This document shows positions 51,212 to 63,302 of a DNA stretch of 64,000 bases, piece after piece. The notes under the pieces are model-generated. The model saw only the letters and a program-made list of their open reading frames with translations, was not told the origin of the DNA and made no database searches. Position 1 is the first letter of the stretch, and each line of letters begins with the position of its first letter. The translations under genes were made by a program, and so were the position numbers. The DNA comes from Mytilus edulis (Eukaryota > Mollusca > Bivalvia > Mytilida > Mytilidae). The stretch spans positions 59,937,431 through 60,001,430 of the forward strand of contig NC_092349.1 in assembly GCF_963676685.1 (NCBI RefSeq), read 5' to 3'.

Positions 51212-51934
51212 ATGTATAGATGTGAATCTACTCTGGCTTTAATTGACTTTGAACAAGTAGAACAGGATGACTATTCCTCTGGTTATGAATCCATGCCATC
51301 AGACTCCGAGTCTTCTAAACCAACCCAGAAATCACAATATGACTCACTGGTACAAACCAGCTACAACAGGGACCCAGTCAAGATCAAAGAAAAGATGAGT
51401 TTCAGAAATACACAAGCTCTGACAGAACAACTGAAGGTCATCTCATCCATACCAGAACTTTGTGATGTCACTTTTGAAGTTGGATCAGATAATGTCAAAG
51501 TTCATGGTGTCAAGGCCATCTTGGGAACAAGAAGCAGGGTGCTTTACAATCTCATTTTAAAGAAACAAAAAGAAGCTGAATTTCAGAGTAAAGCTGACAA
51601 AAAAGGAAAGAAAAAGAAAACCACAGTAAAATCAGACAAAGTTACCATTGTTGTAAAGAAGTATGAACCAGAGGACTTCAAAAAGATAATACAGTTCATA
51701 CACAGTGGTTCTGTGGATATCAACAGTTCATGTGTAGTTGGACTTTTATGTGGTGCATCACAGTTTGGTCTGGACGACCTTGAAAGAGCATGCTGGGACT
51801 TTGTCAACCATTCTGTTAAATCAGGGACCATCTCAAAGAATATACCAACTGCCACGAGATACAGTCATCATAAAACTGGGAAAAGACTCTTGGAGAAGAT
51901 ATTCAGTAATACACAGCAACATGTTGAATTATAA
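51212..51934 (+). CDS. BTB/POZ domain protein, arm A copy
   Basis: Single-exon ORF of 240 aa. An acidic/Ser-rich N-terminus (YSSGYESMPSDSESS) precedes a BTB fold from about residue 80: CDVTFEVG, VKVHGVKAILGTRSRVLYNL, a Lys-rich insertion (KKGKKKKTTVKS), then FIHSGSVDINSSCVVGLLCG and GLDDLERACWDFV. It has no Kelch, MATH or zinc-finger partner domain. BTB domains mediate dimerisation and Cul3 recruitment; the closest family I recognise is the invertebrate serine-enriched BTB protein (gprs-like). AATAAA near 52010 is followed within 15 nt by an A run. It is 92% identical to 60909-60187 by eye, 19 substitutions and no indels. Confidence 0.8.
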   Translation: MYRCESTLALIDFEQVEQDDYSSGYESMPSDSESSKPTQKSQYDSLVQTSYNRDPVKIKEKMSFRNTQALTEQLKVISSIPELCDVTFEVGSDNVKVHGVKAILGTRSRVLYNLILKKQKEAEFQSKADKKGKKKKTTVKSDKVTIVVKKYEPEDFKKIIQFIHSGSVDINSSCVVGLLCGASQFGLDDLERACWDFVNHSVKSGTISKNIPTATRYSHHKTGKRLLEKIFSNTQQHVEL

Positions 51935-52004
51935 ATGACTTTACAAATGAGTGATTGATTCTATTATTACTATTAGTGCTATGATATGTTATTAATTGAT
52001 AACT

Positions 52005-52033
52005 AAGTAAATAAAATATAGAGAAAAAAAAAA
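52005..52033 (+). terminator. Poly-A signal followed by genomic A run
   Basis: TAAATAAAATATAGAGAAAAAAAAA. The same arrangement follows the arm B copy, so it predates the duplication. Either a normal 3' end or the footprint of a retroposed mRNA. Confidence 0.55.
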
Positions 52034-52149
52034 CTGTTTTATTTTTGATGATCAAATGTGTTTACTATCTAGCTAGTCTACTGAAATAGTATGTTTCTTC
52101 ATAGCTTTTATCACATGCATGATTTGTTCAGTCATTATGGCTAACCCAC

Positions 52150-52370
52150 GAACGAATAACAAGTGTTCGAGTTAAAAATTCCAGTTAAAAAGTTACAGTC
52201 AGGGTTCAAGTCATAGTTCGAGTTCAAGTTTGAATTAAAGTATGAACTATGCTTCGAGTTCGAGTTTGAGTCAAATTTAGAGATACATTTCGAGCTGTGT
52301 GTTTCGATTTAAACTTCGAATACAAGTTATAAATGAGTTTGAGTTCTTTAACTTTCAGTTACAATCGTAG
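52150..52370. repeat. Decayed GAGTTC/GTTCGA minisatellite
   Basis: Irregular GTTCGAGTT, AGTTTGAGTT, TTCGAGTTCG units. The same decayed array is at 59775-59965 in arm B. From 52371 to 52855 nothing else is recognisable; 52856-53423 holds a truncated SINE-like repeat (52958-53040) and otherwise nothing. Confidence 0.7.
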
Positions 52371-54894
52371 TTATGAAGTTCTTTATAATGCACTTCAATC
52401 TCAGATCTAGAACATTCAAAATTACCGTATGCATGTTTCATGAAATTCTGAAAGGAGTAATTTTTTAGGCGAAATTGATTTTTTGTTGAAATATGATCAA
52501 AATAAAAACATAAAAACTAGCAGAATATACCACTCTCACAAAAATTGCAAAAAAATAATGATTTTTTCTAGAAATATTCATGTTTATCCTGTTTTAGCTT
52601 TGAAAACTAGTTTAGCCATATGTATCCCAAACTAAACGTACCTCTTGGTGGCTCCATTTGACCTCTTATGTCTTATCTAAAATTTGTTACCAACTTATAG
52701 GTCATACTTTCTTGGCAGGAACGATTTTAAATGACATGAAATGTGGGCACTAAAAAAGTGAGGACTTTTGACTACATATATATAGTGCCATGTAAAGTAT
52801 AGGTCTGAAACGTAGAGTTGCATGAATGTACACCCTTGCAAGTGTTACATATTCGAGAACTTTTGACAACAAATATATAGTGCCATGTAATTTATTGAAT
52901 TTTCGAAGTCTTTTTGAATGGTTCTCTAGAAAATATTTCAATGGGTTTCAAATAGATATAGGAAGATGTGGTGTGAGTGCCAATGAGACAACTCTCTATA
53001 AACATGTGAAAGCTCTCTCACAGGCAAACAACCAATAACTGAAATATGTAAGGGCATACACTACAAGCACGGGGACACATTCTACTGCATCCACACAGCA
53101 CGAGTAACAAACCTTTATATTGTAAATATACACACTGCAGTTATTCATAGGTAAATAAAAACATATATTCATGATTGGACCCTTAATCTAATAACAGCGC
53201 TCCTACGTTGATTCCCTTCGCCTGCCATAGATAGGTTACTTTGTAAAAAAAAACGTAAAAGAAACTGCAAGTGAGGAAAATATCCATGTTAAAAAAATTC
53301 AATGCTGTGACAACCTAACCAAGACCAATCAATGTCCACCTTTATATAACGATGCACATGCAGTTATAAATATGCAAAGAGATATCGTGCTGACCAAGCC
53401 ATGATGGGCCCTTACACAAATAACTAGAGGCTCTCAAGAGCCTGTGTCGCTCACCTGTATTTACTGATGCATGCTTTGAAAATCATGTTAAATAAGGTTA
53501 AAATCAAAATTAATAGTACTAGTATTAGATATAAGATATTATTAGATACTATAATGATATCTAAGATAATAACAAAAAAATATAAAATTTCCGTAAAATT
53601 ACTAACTCAGGGGCAGCAACCCATCAACGGGTTGTAGGACTCTTCTGAAAATTTCAGGGCATGTGCAGATAAATCTAAATCTGATGAACAAGATACCCTA
53701 GTGTTGATTTTGGAAAAGTTTGGTTAAATTTGTCTCCGTAATTCAAGAGAAGATTTTTGTAAAAGATTACAATTTTTTTTGTAAAAGATTACAATTTTTT
53801 TGTAAAAGATTACATTTTTTTCTGTACAAGATTACAATTTTTTTTGTAAAAGATAACAATTTTTTTTGTAAAAGATTACAACAAGAGTGCACACACTGAA
53901 ATGTCTCGCCTTCTTAACTAATCATTGATATTATGTTGATAGTCCTAAGTATAAAGCGTTATTACAACTGTCACATAAACTTAACATTAAACAAGATAGT
54001 TAAACAAAGACCAATGAACCATGAAAATGAGGTCAAGGTCAGATGAACCATGCCAGGCAGACATGTACAGCTAACAATGCTTCCATACAACAAATATAGT
54101 TGACCTATTACTTATAGTTTAAAAAAAATATACCAAAACACAAAAACTTAACACTGTCCAATGAACCGTGCAATTGAGGTCATGGTCAAATAAAACCTGC
54201 GGGACTGACATATAGATCATAATATATTTCCATACACCAAATATAGTTGACCTTTGGCATATAATATTAGATAAAAAGATCAAAACTAAAAAACTTAACT
54301 TTGACCACTGAACCATGAAAATGAGGTCAAGGTCAGATGACATCTGCCCGCTGGACATGTACACCTTACAATCATTCCATACAACAAATATAGTAGACCT
54401 ATTGCATAAAGTATGAGAAAAACAGACCAAAACACAAAAACTTAACTATAACCACTGAACCATGAAAATGAGGTCAAGGTCAGATGACACCTGCCAGTTG
54501 GACATGTACACCTTCCAGTCCTTCCATACACCAAATATACAAGCCCTATTGCTTATAGTATCTGAGATATGGACTTGACCACCAAAACTTAACCTTGTTC
54601 ACTGATCCATGAAATGAGGTCGAGGTCAAGTGAAAACTGTCTGACGGGCATGAGGACCTTGCAAGGTACGCACATACCAAATATAGTTATCCTATTACTT
54701 ATAATAAGAGAGAATTCAACGTTACAAAAATTCTGAACTTTTTTTTCAAGTGGTCACTGAACCATGAAAATGAGGTCAAGGACATTGGACATGTGACTGA
54801 CGGAAATTTCGTAACATGAGGCATATATATACAAAATATGAAGCATCCAGGTCTTCCACCTTCTAAAATATATGGCTTTTAAGAAGTGAGCTAA

Positions 54895-57078
54895 GGTAGC
54901 AATACACAGTTAGGAAAAAAACTTAAAATTGACACTCATAATTTTTAAACACCCTCTTTCCCCTCCTGTCTAACAAAGAAGGCTTTATATGTGTGTTATG
55001 CATGTATATACTTATAGAAAGAGAATCTTCCATAGATTTGATTTCTAATGGTCATAAGGGTGAAATATAATCCCTCTTGGGTGTAACCATGGCAACAATC
55101 TGCATTTCTTAGATACAAAATATAGCAAAAAAGGGGGGTGAACATGTCACAAAAGTCTCCAAAATTTGGTCTTACGGAAAATTTCAATCAATTACAGTCA
55201 TACCTTTCCTGAATCCATAGGTTTATATCTAACAAGTGGTCCCAAAAAAATCATATGCTTATCTGCTCGTTTTTCCATAAAATTGAATTGAAAAGATCGA
55301 GCGCAAAATCTTTGTTGATAAACACTACAATAATGTATGGACCTATGAACGGTACGGATAGGAAAATACGGACTGTCAATCATATAAATGGCCTATAAAA
55401 CCAAGGCCGTAACTACCATTGAGGCAAGTGAGGCAATTGCCTCACTAAAATTTCGACACAGATTTTTTTTTACGGTTATTAAATACGAAATATAAGTCAT
55501 TTGTTGTTCTGTCTCAACCTTAATTTCTATAACTTGTCATCATTCCTTTTAAATTATTCTTCCTGTATATAACTCAGCATCCCAACAGGCGATGTTCAGT
55601 TTCGATTACATTAACCTAGTAGCGAAAATCCTCATGGATATCTGGTTAAAAACAGGCTCTGCATGACAGAAAAAGAAATAGCGATACTGAAGGTAAAAAA
55701 GGAATAATTCTAGTAAACTAATGTTGTTTGTGAACAGAGTCTGAGTATTGAATCTAACTTCATTGGAACTTTAATCCAAAGACGTAAAAGTAAACTGACA
55801 AATCAAGTACTGGGTATCGCAAGGGGGCAGTCCTGTCTGCGTATTCATTTCTCCGTTTCACCAAATTTGCTCGTTCTCTTTACAGATAAACAACATATAA
55901 ATAATATGAAACATGCATGGATTATCCATGTTTCTTTAATCTTAATAATTGAAAGAACATCCCGTATTTCAATTTGACATTATTGAGGAACGGTAGGAAA
56001 CGGGTTTTGTTTTTACTTGTATTCGGGACTACGGAATTTCATGTCTTTATATTTGGGATTTCGAAATCGGACACCCCAACCCCTAAATTTATAGATTCTG
56101 AACAAAAATATCTTACCACCAACTATTTCCAGAAATAATTTGAAATCACGGACCTCCATGTAAACGTCGAAAACTCTATTCCAATTCCCCTGTACCCATT
56201 TCATACAAGTAAACTAACTCTAGATAGAATAATTTATACATGTATCTTATTTCTTTCTATCCCTTGTTTGTTTACTCTTTGTCAGCATAAAAGCGAGTTT
56301 AATATTTTGTAACAGCGACTGTATGATGGTGCTTACAGGAAAGCTTAATTCCCTTTTGCAAACGAAACTGTTACTACCGATGCTGCTACCGAATTACTGA
56401 TGGAGAAGAAATCAGAAGAAGGCGTTGATGATAGTGTGCTACCGCTAGAAACAGACTGCCCCGAAACGACTAAAAACTTGGAAAAGTGCATGCATGAGTG
56501 GCGAGAGATTAATATGCTGTCTTGCCATGCTCCATGTCCATGGCGATAAGGATGTCAGCAGACCAAATATTCTGAAACAATGTGACAAAACCGGTCATAG
56601 AAAAATTGGCAATATCTACTGAATCGATGTGTGTTCTATGTTCTGGCGACAGACTCACATTGATATTTGGATGTTTATATGACATATAAATTTATAATAA
56701 ATAAAGATGTTAAACATTTGGTGTTAGTAAATGTCTTTAAATATGAAAAATTTATATAAAAAGTGTCCAAATTTAAAACATTGTCAAACTCTCTGGAAAT
56801 GCCTAGAATGCAGGATTTTGCACTATTCATTCAGTACCCTCCAAAATTTTTCGACTCGCTTCGCTCGGCTCATTTATTTTGCCTCACTAAAATAAAATGT
56901 CTAGTTACGGCCTTGAAAACATGTTAAAAACAATCTTAATGTTCATATAAACCCACTAAGAAGGCTATATTATTCTTCAATTATCTAAAAATCAATTTTA
57001 TTGTACAAAAACTTTCATATTTAAAAAATTCACAGGGGCCATAATGCGAAACTAAACTTCTAACTGTGTATTGCTACC
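54895..57078. mobile_element. Third-level Harbinger-like MITE, TAA duplication
   Basis: GGTAGCAATACACAGTTAG has its perfect reverse complement at 57060-57078. TAA is duplicated at 54892-54894 and 57079-57081. About 665 bp once the inner insertion is removed; no ORF of its own. Confidence 0.87.
55402..56915. mobile_element. Innermost 1.5-kb transposon, AAAAC duplication
   Basis: CAAGGCCGTAACTA has its exact reverse complement at 56902-56915. AAAAC flanks both ends (55397-55401, 56916-56920). A subterminal palindrome TGAGGCAATTGCCTCA lies at the left, and GCCTCACTAAAA recurs at the right. A short open stretch near 56400-56548 (MEKKSEEGVDDSVLPLETDC...) is unrecognised. The superfamily is uncertain; 5-bp duplications are unusual outside Transib-like elements. 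Confidence 0.78.
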
Positions 57079-58226
57079 TAACACCGCCGCCGCCGCCGCC
57101 GCCGTAGCCGCCGCCGGATCACTATCCCTATGTCGAGCTTTCTGCAACAAAAGTTGCTCGACAAAAATTGTTAAAAACTATCTATAAAGGGCAATAACTC
57201 TTTAAGGGGTCGACTGTTAATTTTGTTCATGCAAATTTATTTGTAGATCTTACTATGTTGAACATTATTGCTGTTTACAGTTTATCTCTATCTATGATAA
57301 TATTCAAGATAATAACCAAAAACTGCAAAAAATCCTAAATATCACCTTTCAGGGGCAGCAACCCAATAACGGGTTGTCGGCTTTGTCTGAAAATTACAAG
57401 GCAGATAGATCTTAACCTTGTAACATTTTTACCATTTGTCGGATTTGCTCTAAATGCTTTTTGTTTTTGAGATATAAGCCAAAAACTACATTTTACCTCT
57501 ATTTTCTATTTTTAGCCATGTCGGCAATCTTGGTTGGCAGGCGGGGGTCATCGGACACATTTTTTAAACAAGATTCCCTAGTGATGATTGTGGACAAGTT
57601 TGGTTAAATTTGTCTCAGTAGTTTCAGAGAAGACGTTTTTTGTAAAAGATTACAAAAATTTACGACAAATTGTTAAATATTGACTATAAAGGGCAATAAC
57701 TTCTTACGGGGTCGACTGACAATTGTTGACTTAATTGTAGATCTTACTTTTACTAAATATTATTGCTTTTTCACAATTTATCTCTATCTATGATAATATT
57801 CAATATAATAACCAAAACCTGCAAAATTTCCTAAAAATCACCAATTCAGGGGCAGCAACTAAATAACAGGTTGTCGGCTTTGTCTGAAAATTTCAGAGAA
57901 GATAGATCTTAACCTGATAAACATTGTAACACTTTGTCAGATATGCTCAAAGTGCTTTGGTTTCAGAGATGTAAGCCAAAAACTGCATTTTACCTTTATG
58001 TTCTATTTTTAGCCATGTCGGCCATCTTGGTTGACAGGCGGGGTCATCGGACACCTTTTTAAAACTAGATACCCTAGTGATGATTGTGGCTAAGTTAGGT
58101 TAAATTTAGCCCAGTAGTTTCAGAGGAGAAGATATTTGTAAAAGTAAACAGACGACGACGACGGACGACGGACGTACGCAAAGTGATAAGAAAAGCTCTC
58201 TTGACCTTACAGGTCATGTGAGCTAA

Positions 58227-59257
58227 ATAGGGAGTTATTTTTTAATAAATATCAATGAATTTTATAAATATTATAATCAAACATAACTCTGTGAAAAAAA
58301 TGTGTATTTACAATGAATGGTTTTTTTAGTAATCCAGTTTTCAAATTTTACCACAAATCAAGTCTGTATTTTTAGCCAAAATTTTGAGAAAAAGGGTGAG
58401 GGGTACAAAAAATAATTTTACAAGAGCAATATACATCTTTTATCATTTTTGTCTTTTCAAATTTCTTAGATATGTATTTTTTTTTTTCATCATTTATAAC
58501 AAAAAAACTTAAATAATATGCATTTTGTTCTTAAAATTGAGAAAAATCACAAAAATACAAAATTGACAGCATATATATATATATAGTAAATTTCACAAAA
58601 AAAAGCCTCAAAATATGATAACACTTTCTTATATTAACACCTACCTATAGTTTTTTTAAAGTAAAATTTATTCAGATTGGTCCACTTCATCTTTAATGAA
58701 AGTATGAGAAAAAGTTTAATTGTGGAACTGTGATTTTTTTCACAATAATAGCCCAAAAATAGGTAAAATCGATGAAAAATGGGGAAATCATCAAATTTGG
58801 GCATTTTCGGAGGGCCGTAGCAAAAAAAGAAGTGCACCACCGTATGTTTTTTTCTTCACCAATTATTTTGTTACAGTCTTATAAACTGGAAAATCAGGTT
58901 AAGAAAAAAAGTTTAATTCTAGAAATTTTTGGCTCCTCAGAGGTGTACATCCTTAATTGGTATTTGACGTCCAGTGACAAATATTAAATTCATATTAGAA
59001 CTTTAACGTGCGATTAAGTGTGCTAAAATTATGAATCTTGCAGCCTCATTTGTTCCAGACATACTGCACGCTAAGCGTGGTATCAGACAAATACGCTTAC
59101 ATACCAGTAATGGAATCATCAGAGGTAACAGTTCGCAGTAAGACGTGTCACCTTACCTGGACACATAAGTCAGACTTCGAGTCAACCAGTCTACATCATT
59201 ATTCCAAAATGCCTGCTTTGTCAGGAATAAACAACCAATGGCATCCGACTACTCCAA
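58227..59257. other. No recognisable gene
   Basis: AT-rich sequence with short open stretches of low complexity. A 121-codon frame beginning near 59038 is unrecognised and runs into arm B. I could not support any feature here. Confidence 0.5.
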
Positions 59258-61440
59258 GGTTTAGCCTTCTCGAGTTTGTAACGCTTGCAAGAGTGTACGT
59301 TCATACAACTTTACGTGTCCGACCTATACTTTACATGGCACTATATACATGTATTTGTTGTAAAATACCACACTTTTTTAGCGCTCAAATTGCATGTCAT
59401 TAATTGTTCCTGCCAAGTAAGTATAACCCATAAGTTGATAATTTGTTAAGGAAATTTTAGATATGACATGAGAGCCACCAAGAGGTACTTTGGGGTACAT
59501 ATGGCTAAATTAGTTTCCAAAGGTAAAACAGGATACACAGTGATTATATTTCTATTGAAATCATTATTTTGTTTGCAATCCTTTGTAATTTTTGTTAGAG
59601 GTTGGAATATTCTGCTTGTTTTTATGTTTTAATTTTTATCATATTTCAACAAACAAAATTAATCGCGCCTCCAAAATTACTTCTTTGGTAATTTCATGAA
59701 ACATTGTAATATTGAAGGTTCTATCCAAGATTGAAATGTATTATGAAATACGAACTCAAAGCAAATAACCCCGATTGTAACTGAAAGTTTAACTCAAACT
59801 CAAACTCATAACTAGTAATCGAAGTTTAAATCGAAACACAGCTCGAACTTTATCTCTAGTTCAAACTCTAACTCGAAGCATAGTTCATACTTTAACTGAA
59901 AGTTTAACTCGAACTTTTACTTGCCTGAACACTGACTGTATCTTTTACTGGAACTTTTAACTCGAACACTTATTCGATCGTGGTGTAGCCATAATAACTG
60001 AACAAATCATCGGATTAAAGCTACACAGAAACGGACTATTTCAGTAGGCCAGGTTGTAAACATCATTGATCAACACAAATAAAAACAGTTTTTTTTTTCT
60101 ATATATTTATTTACTTATTTATCAATTAATAACATATCATAGCACTAATAGTAATAATAGAATCAATCACTTATTTGTAAATTCATTTATAATTCAACAT
60201 GTTGCTGTGTTTTACTGAATATCTTCTCCAAGAGTCGTTGTCCTGTTTTATGATGACTGTATCTCTTGGCAGTTGGTATAATCTTTGAGATAGTCCCTGA
60301 TTTAACAGAATAGTTGACAAATTCCCAGCATGCCTTTTCAAGGTCATCCAGACCAAACTGTGATGCACCACATAAAAGTCCAACTACACATGCACTGTTG
60401 ATATCCACAGAACCACTGTGTATGAACTGTATAATATTTTTGAAGTCCTCTGGTTCATACTTCTTCACAACAATGAGAACTTTGTCTGATTTTACTGTGG
60501 TTTTCTTATGCTTTCCTTTTTTGTCAGCTTTACTCTGAAACTCAGCTTCTTTTTGTTTCTTTAAAATGAGATTGTACAGCACCCTGCTTCTTGTTCCCAA
60601 GATGGCCTTGACACCATGAACTTTGACATTTTCTGGTCCAACTTCAAATGTGACATCACAAAGTTCTGGTATGGATGAGATGACCTTCAGTTGTTCTGTC
60701 AGAGCTTGTGTATTTCTGTAACTCATCTTTTCTTTGATCTTGACTGGGCCCCTGTTGTAGCTGGTTTGTACCAGTGAGTCATATTGTGATTTCTGGGTTG
60801 GTGTAGACGACTCTGAGTCTGATGGTGTGGATTCATAACCAGAGGAATAGTCATCTTGTTCCACTTGTTCAAAGTCCATTAAAGCCAGAGTGGATTCACA
60901 TCTGTCCATTTTGTAGTTGTATAAGTGTTTAAAGTTTAAGATATAATTTTGAAATGATATGGACTTTCAAATTACTGTATTTATATTCATGACATTTTAT
61001 GAAATGAAATGCTCCTCTTTGACAAGTAGCATAAAATGGCATATAAATTGAGACATGGAGACATTTCTGTCAATTTTCAGTTCCACTGAGTTGTTGGCTT
61101 GTCTATTGCTTTGGGTCATCAATGTATTCAATTAATCCAATTAGCAGATTGATTAGTTAGTAAAGCTAATTTAATTAATCCTATTATAATTTAACCTAGG
61201 GAAAACAATATAAGAGCACATCTGATTGATGGTTTTGTAATTAAAACAGTTTGAAATTATTTATGAAAGCTTACATTAAAAATAACTATAGAAAAAAACA
61301 ATTAATTTTCATGGCAACTTCTATTTGGATAATTTTATTGTAAATTAATTTACATTTTTTTTTATATTACTTAATAAAAATAATGAATGTGATATACATT
61401 CCATATTTTGATATATATCATACAAAATGCATGTATTGAT
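59258..61440. repeat. Inverted-duplication arm B (uninterrupted)
   Basis: Reverse of 42390-42710 plus 51003-52855. It contains the empty insertion site of the LINE at about 61112-61128. Shared segments include AATCAGATGTGCTCTTA, GTCTCAATTTATATGCCATT and the BTB gene. Confidence 0.9.
60187..60909 (-). CDS. BTB/POZ domain protein, arm B copy
   Basis: Single-exon ORF of 240 aa, ATG at 60909, collinear with the arm A protein and without indels. Differences cluster in the N-terminal tail (Y2D, I11M, M28T, K36T, D54G) and near the C-terminus; the BTB core CDVTFEVG, VKVHGVKAILGTRSRVLYNL, FIHSGSVDINSA and GLDDLEKACWEFV is kept. Loss of the fourth Lys in the basic insertion (KGKHKK) is the only change there. 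Both genes are convergent towards the spacer. Downstream AATAAA and an A run match arm A. An intact frame in both copies suggests both are functional. Confidence 0.8.
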   Translation of the reverse strand: MDRCESTLALMDFEQVEQDDYSSGYESTPSDSESSTPTQKSQYDSLVQTSYNRGPVKIKEKMSYRNTQALTEQLKVISSIPELCDVTFEVGPENVKVHGVKAILGTRSRVLYNLILKKQKEAEFQSKADKKGKHKKTTVKSDKVLIVVKKYEPEDFKNIIQFIHSGSVDINSACVVGLLCGASQFGLDDLEKACWEFVNYSVKSGTISKIIPTAKRYSHHKTGQRLLEKIFSKTQQHVEL

Positions 61441-61784
61441 CCGTGTTCACAAAAATTCACACAAACGGGAGTTCCGAAAACCAACGGTCTAATCTATATA
61501 TAAAAAGGGAGGAAAGAGTAACGTTTATGAACAACACCAACAAACAACAACCACTCAACAACAGGCTCCTGGCTTCAAAGGGTGCATAAACATGCAGCAG
61601 GTTTAAACGTTTGAGACAGAAGTGTAACATTGCAACTTGAACATATATAAAATCAATTAGGCTTATAAAAATCGAATACTATATACCAAATCATTATTTC
61701 TTTTCGAAAAGCATTTGAGAAACAGGCATAACCATGAAACATTTGACTAATGAATTATGAAAATGAGGTAAAGGTAAGATTAAC

Positions 61785-62239
61785 ACTGAATGAATGAATT
61801 ATTTTATTCTCATAAACTAGTACATAGCTATAGAGAAAATAACAGTTCATATATAAAACATATTTCGTTTTGCATGTGTGAAAATAACAGTATAAAAGTA
61901 TTACAGTTCCTGTAACCAGGAGGACACTCACAGACTTTCAATGATATATTGTATCGTATAAATCTACACAATTTTTCTAGTTCTACAACATTTTCAGATG
62001 AGAATACATTTTTAAATTTAATAATGTTAGCATTTTTTTTAAATATAATGTGGTAAATATTTTTCTCTTTTTATGTTAAAAAAATTGCATGACATAATGT
62101 AGTGAAATTCATCACCAATATCTCTAGAGCTGCAGAGATGACAAGACCTTTCCGATCTCGGAATAGTGTGCCTTGAAAATGTAGAATATCTTGAATGTGA
62201 AATAAAGAGATCATCACGGTATGACTGACAATAAGACAA
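61785..62239 (-). pseudogene. LINE ORF2 C-terminal fragment with 3' end
   Basis: RSCHLCSSRDIGDEFHYIMSC is the Cys-Cys-His-Cys module at the C-terminus of many LINE ORF2 proteins. The frame is broken at an A run near 62035-62042, then resumes KFKNVFSSENVVELEKLCRF. The 3' end near 61785 has AATAAAATAATTCATTCATTC, a microsatellite tail instead of poly-A. It is unrelated in sequence to the intact LINE. Confidence 0.7.
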
Positions 62240-62352
62240 CTATCTACAAGAGACAAAATTACCTAGATTTTAGCAACTATATGTCATCGTTTTGTCTTCA
62301 ACAATGAGCAAAAATCCCTGTCTGAGACCGTTTATCAAGCTATAGCAGTATA
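62215..62352 (+). repeat. Diverged SINE-like mussel repeat
   Basis: AATAAGACAACTATCTACAAGAGAC...TTCAACAATGAGCAAAAATC aligns with the 22478 copy. 62353-62590 otherwise shows nothing recognisable. Confidence 0.65.
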
Positions 62353-62590
62353 ATATAGGCCAATAGAGACATAATTTTATACTGGATAAAAAAAAGTAGC
62401 CATGTAAGTAAATAATATCAAAACTTATAGAACAACTGTCACTTAAAGCTAGAAAAGCCATTAATATAACAATTTTGAGAAACACAAATAAGTATGAAAA
62501 AATGATTTCATATTTATCCCGTTTTCTGGTGTCACTTCCGGCTTCGGTCAAACCCTTAGTGTATCCATCTGCAAAGTTCCCAACAACTCA

Positions 62591-62695
62591 ATGTCAAATG
62601 TGAAAACACCCGTTCAGCTATACAAATACCTACTAAGGCAAGTTAGGCTTCTGCCTAAAAATTCACAGGACTACTACAACAATTATGTGAGACAG
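62591..62695 (+). CDS. LYRM9: LYRM9-like first exon (partial gene)
   Basis: 35 codons from ATG to an ACAG/GTAAGA donor. PVQLYKYLLRQVRLLPKNSQ followed by YYNNYVRQ matches the start of LYR-motif-containing protein 9, including the LY[RK] motif (here LYK) and the exon end at VRQ. LYR proteins are small mitochondrial matrix helical adaptors that bind acyl-carrier protein and assist Fe-S or respiratory-complex assembly; the specific client of LYRM9 is not established. The second exon was not found before 64000 and must lie beyond the window. Confidence 0.78.
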
Positions 62696-63302
62696 GTAAG
62701 ATATATTTTCACATTCTTATGAAGTCTTACATTAATCTAAACATTTCTGTAAATGATTTGTTTCCTCTAAAATGACATTTCGAACGATTGGTGGCGACAT
62801 TCTATAACTGCTAACTGCTTCTTTTTAGCATTATTTTTTTGTTAAATATTAATTAATTTGTTTATAAATAGTGGTAAAAAGTACGAAAAGCAGAAAAACA
62901 TAATCGGGTACATTTATGTGATAGGGAAAGAAACGGTTTATTTGTTATCATAAACGTTTATGTAAATGCCTCCTAAATATTGGAGCACACAACAACCATG
63001 GACATCACTAAGATCTGACAGAAAAGAGTTATGTACTTATTTGTCCGATTTAGTTGAATTCCTTCGTTGAGTTGGCAGCATGATGATATACGATTTGATA
63101 TATCATGTATTTTAATTCGAAAAACAAGATAAGATCTACAATTTAAGTCAAATATAGTTGATATCGTAAGCCTATTCGTTATTGAAGTGGACTGTCCAGT
63201 ATGCCAGATTAACAAAAAAGGAGATATTTGTCATGAATTCTATTCTTGTCTACAATGTTAGAGAATGTCCATTCATATCATCTGTTAAACTGGTTATTTG
63301 AA

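Larger units (their letters stand above)
42390..52855. repeat. Inverted-duplication arm A, interrupted by the LINE
   Basis: 42390-42710 plus 51003-52855 align, in reverse, with 59258-61440, including the BTB gene, both flanks and the decayed GAGTTC-type minisatellite. Only the 42711-51002 retrotransposon is missing from the partner. Confidence 0.88.
53881..57164 (+). repeat. Second-level repeat with ~148-bp tandem units
   Basis: Begins AGAGTGCACACACTGAAATG and ends after a (CCG)n tract (57083-57118) with CTGCAACAAAAGTTGCTCGAC. About six units carry CCATGAAAATGAGGTCAAGG (54018, 54167, 54311, 54461, 54606, 54761). Interrupted by 54895-57078. Confidence 0.75.
53424..58226 (-). repeat. Outer element of a four-level nest (reverse copy of the 39411 family)
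   Basis: CTAGAGGCTCTCAAGAGCCT at the left and AGGTCATGTGAGCTAAA at the right, with the ACGACGACGACGG tract near 58145, are the reverse of 39411-41212. Interrupted by 53881-57164. A 24-bp GTAAAAGATTACAA expansion (53754-53882) abuts the insertion. Confidence 0.8.
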
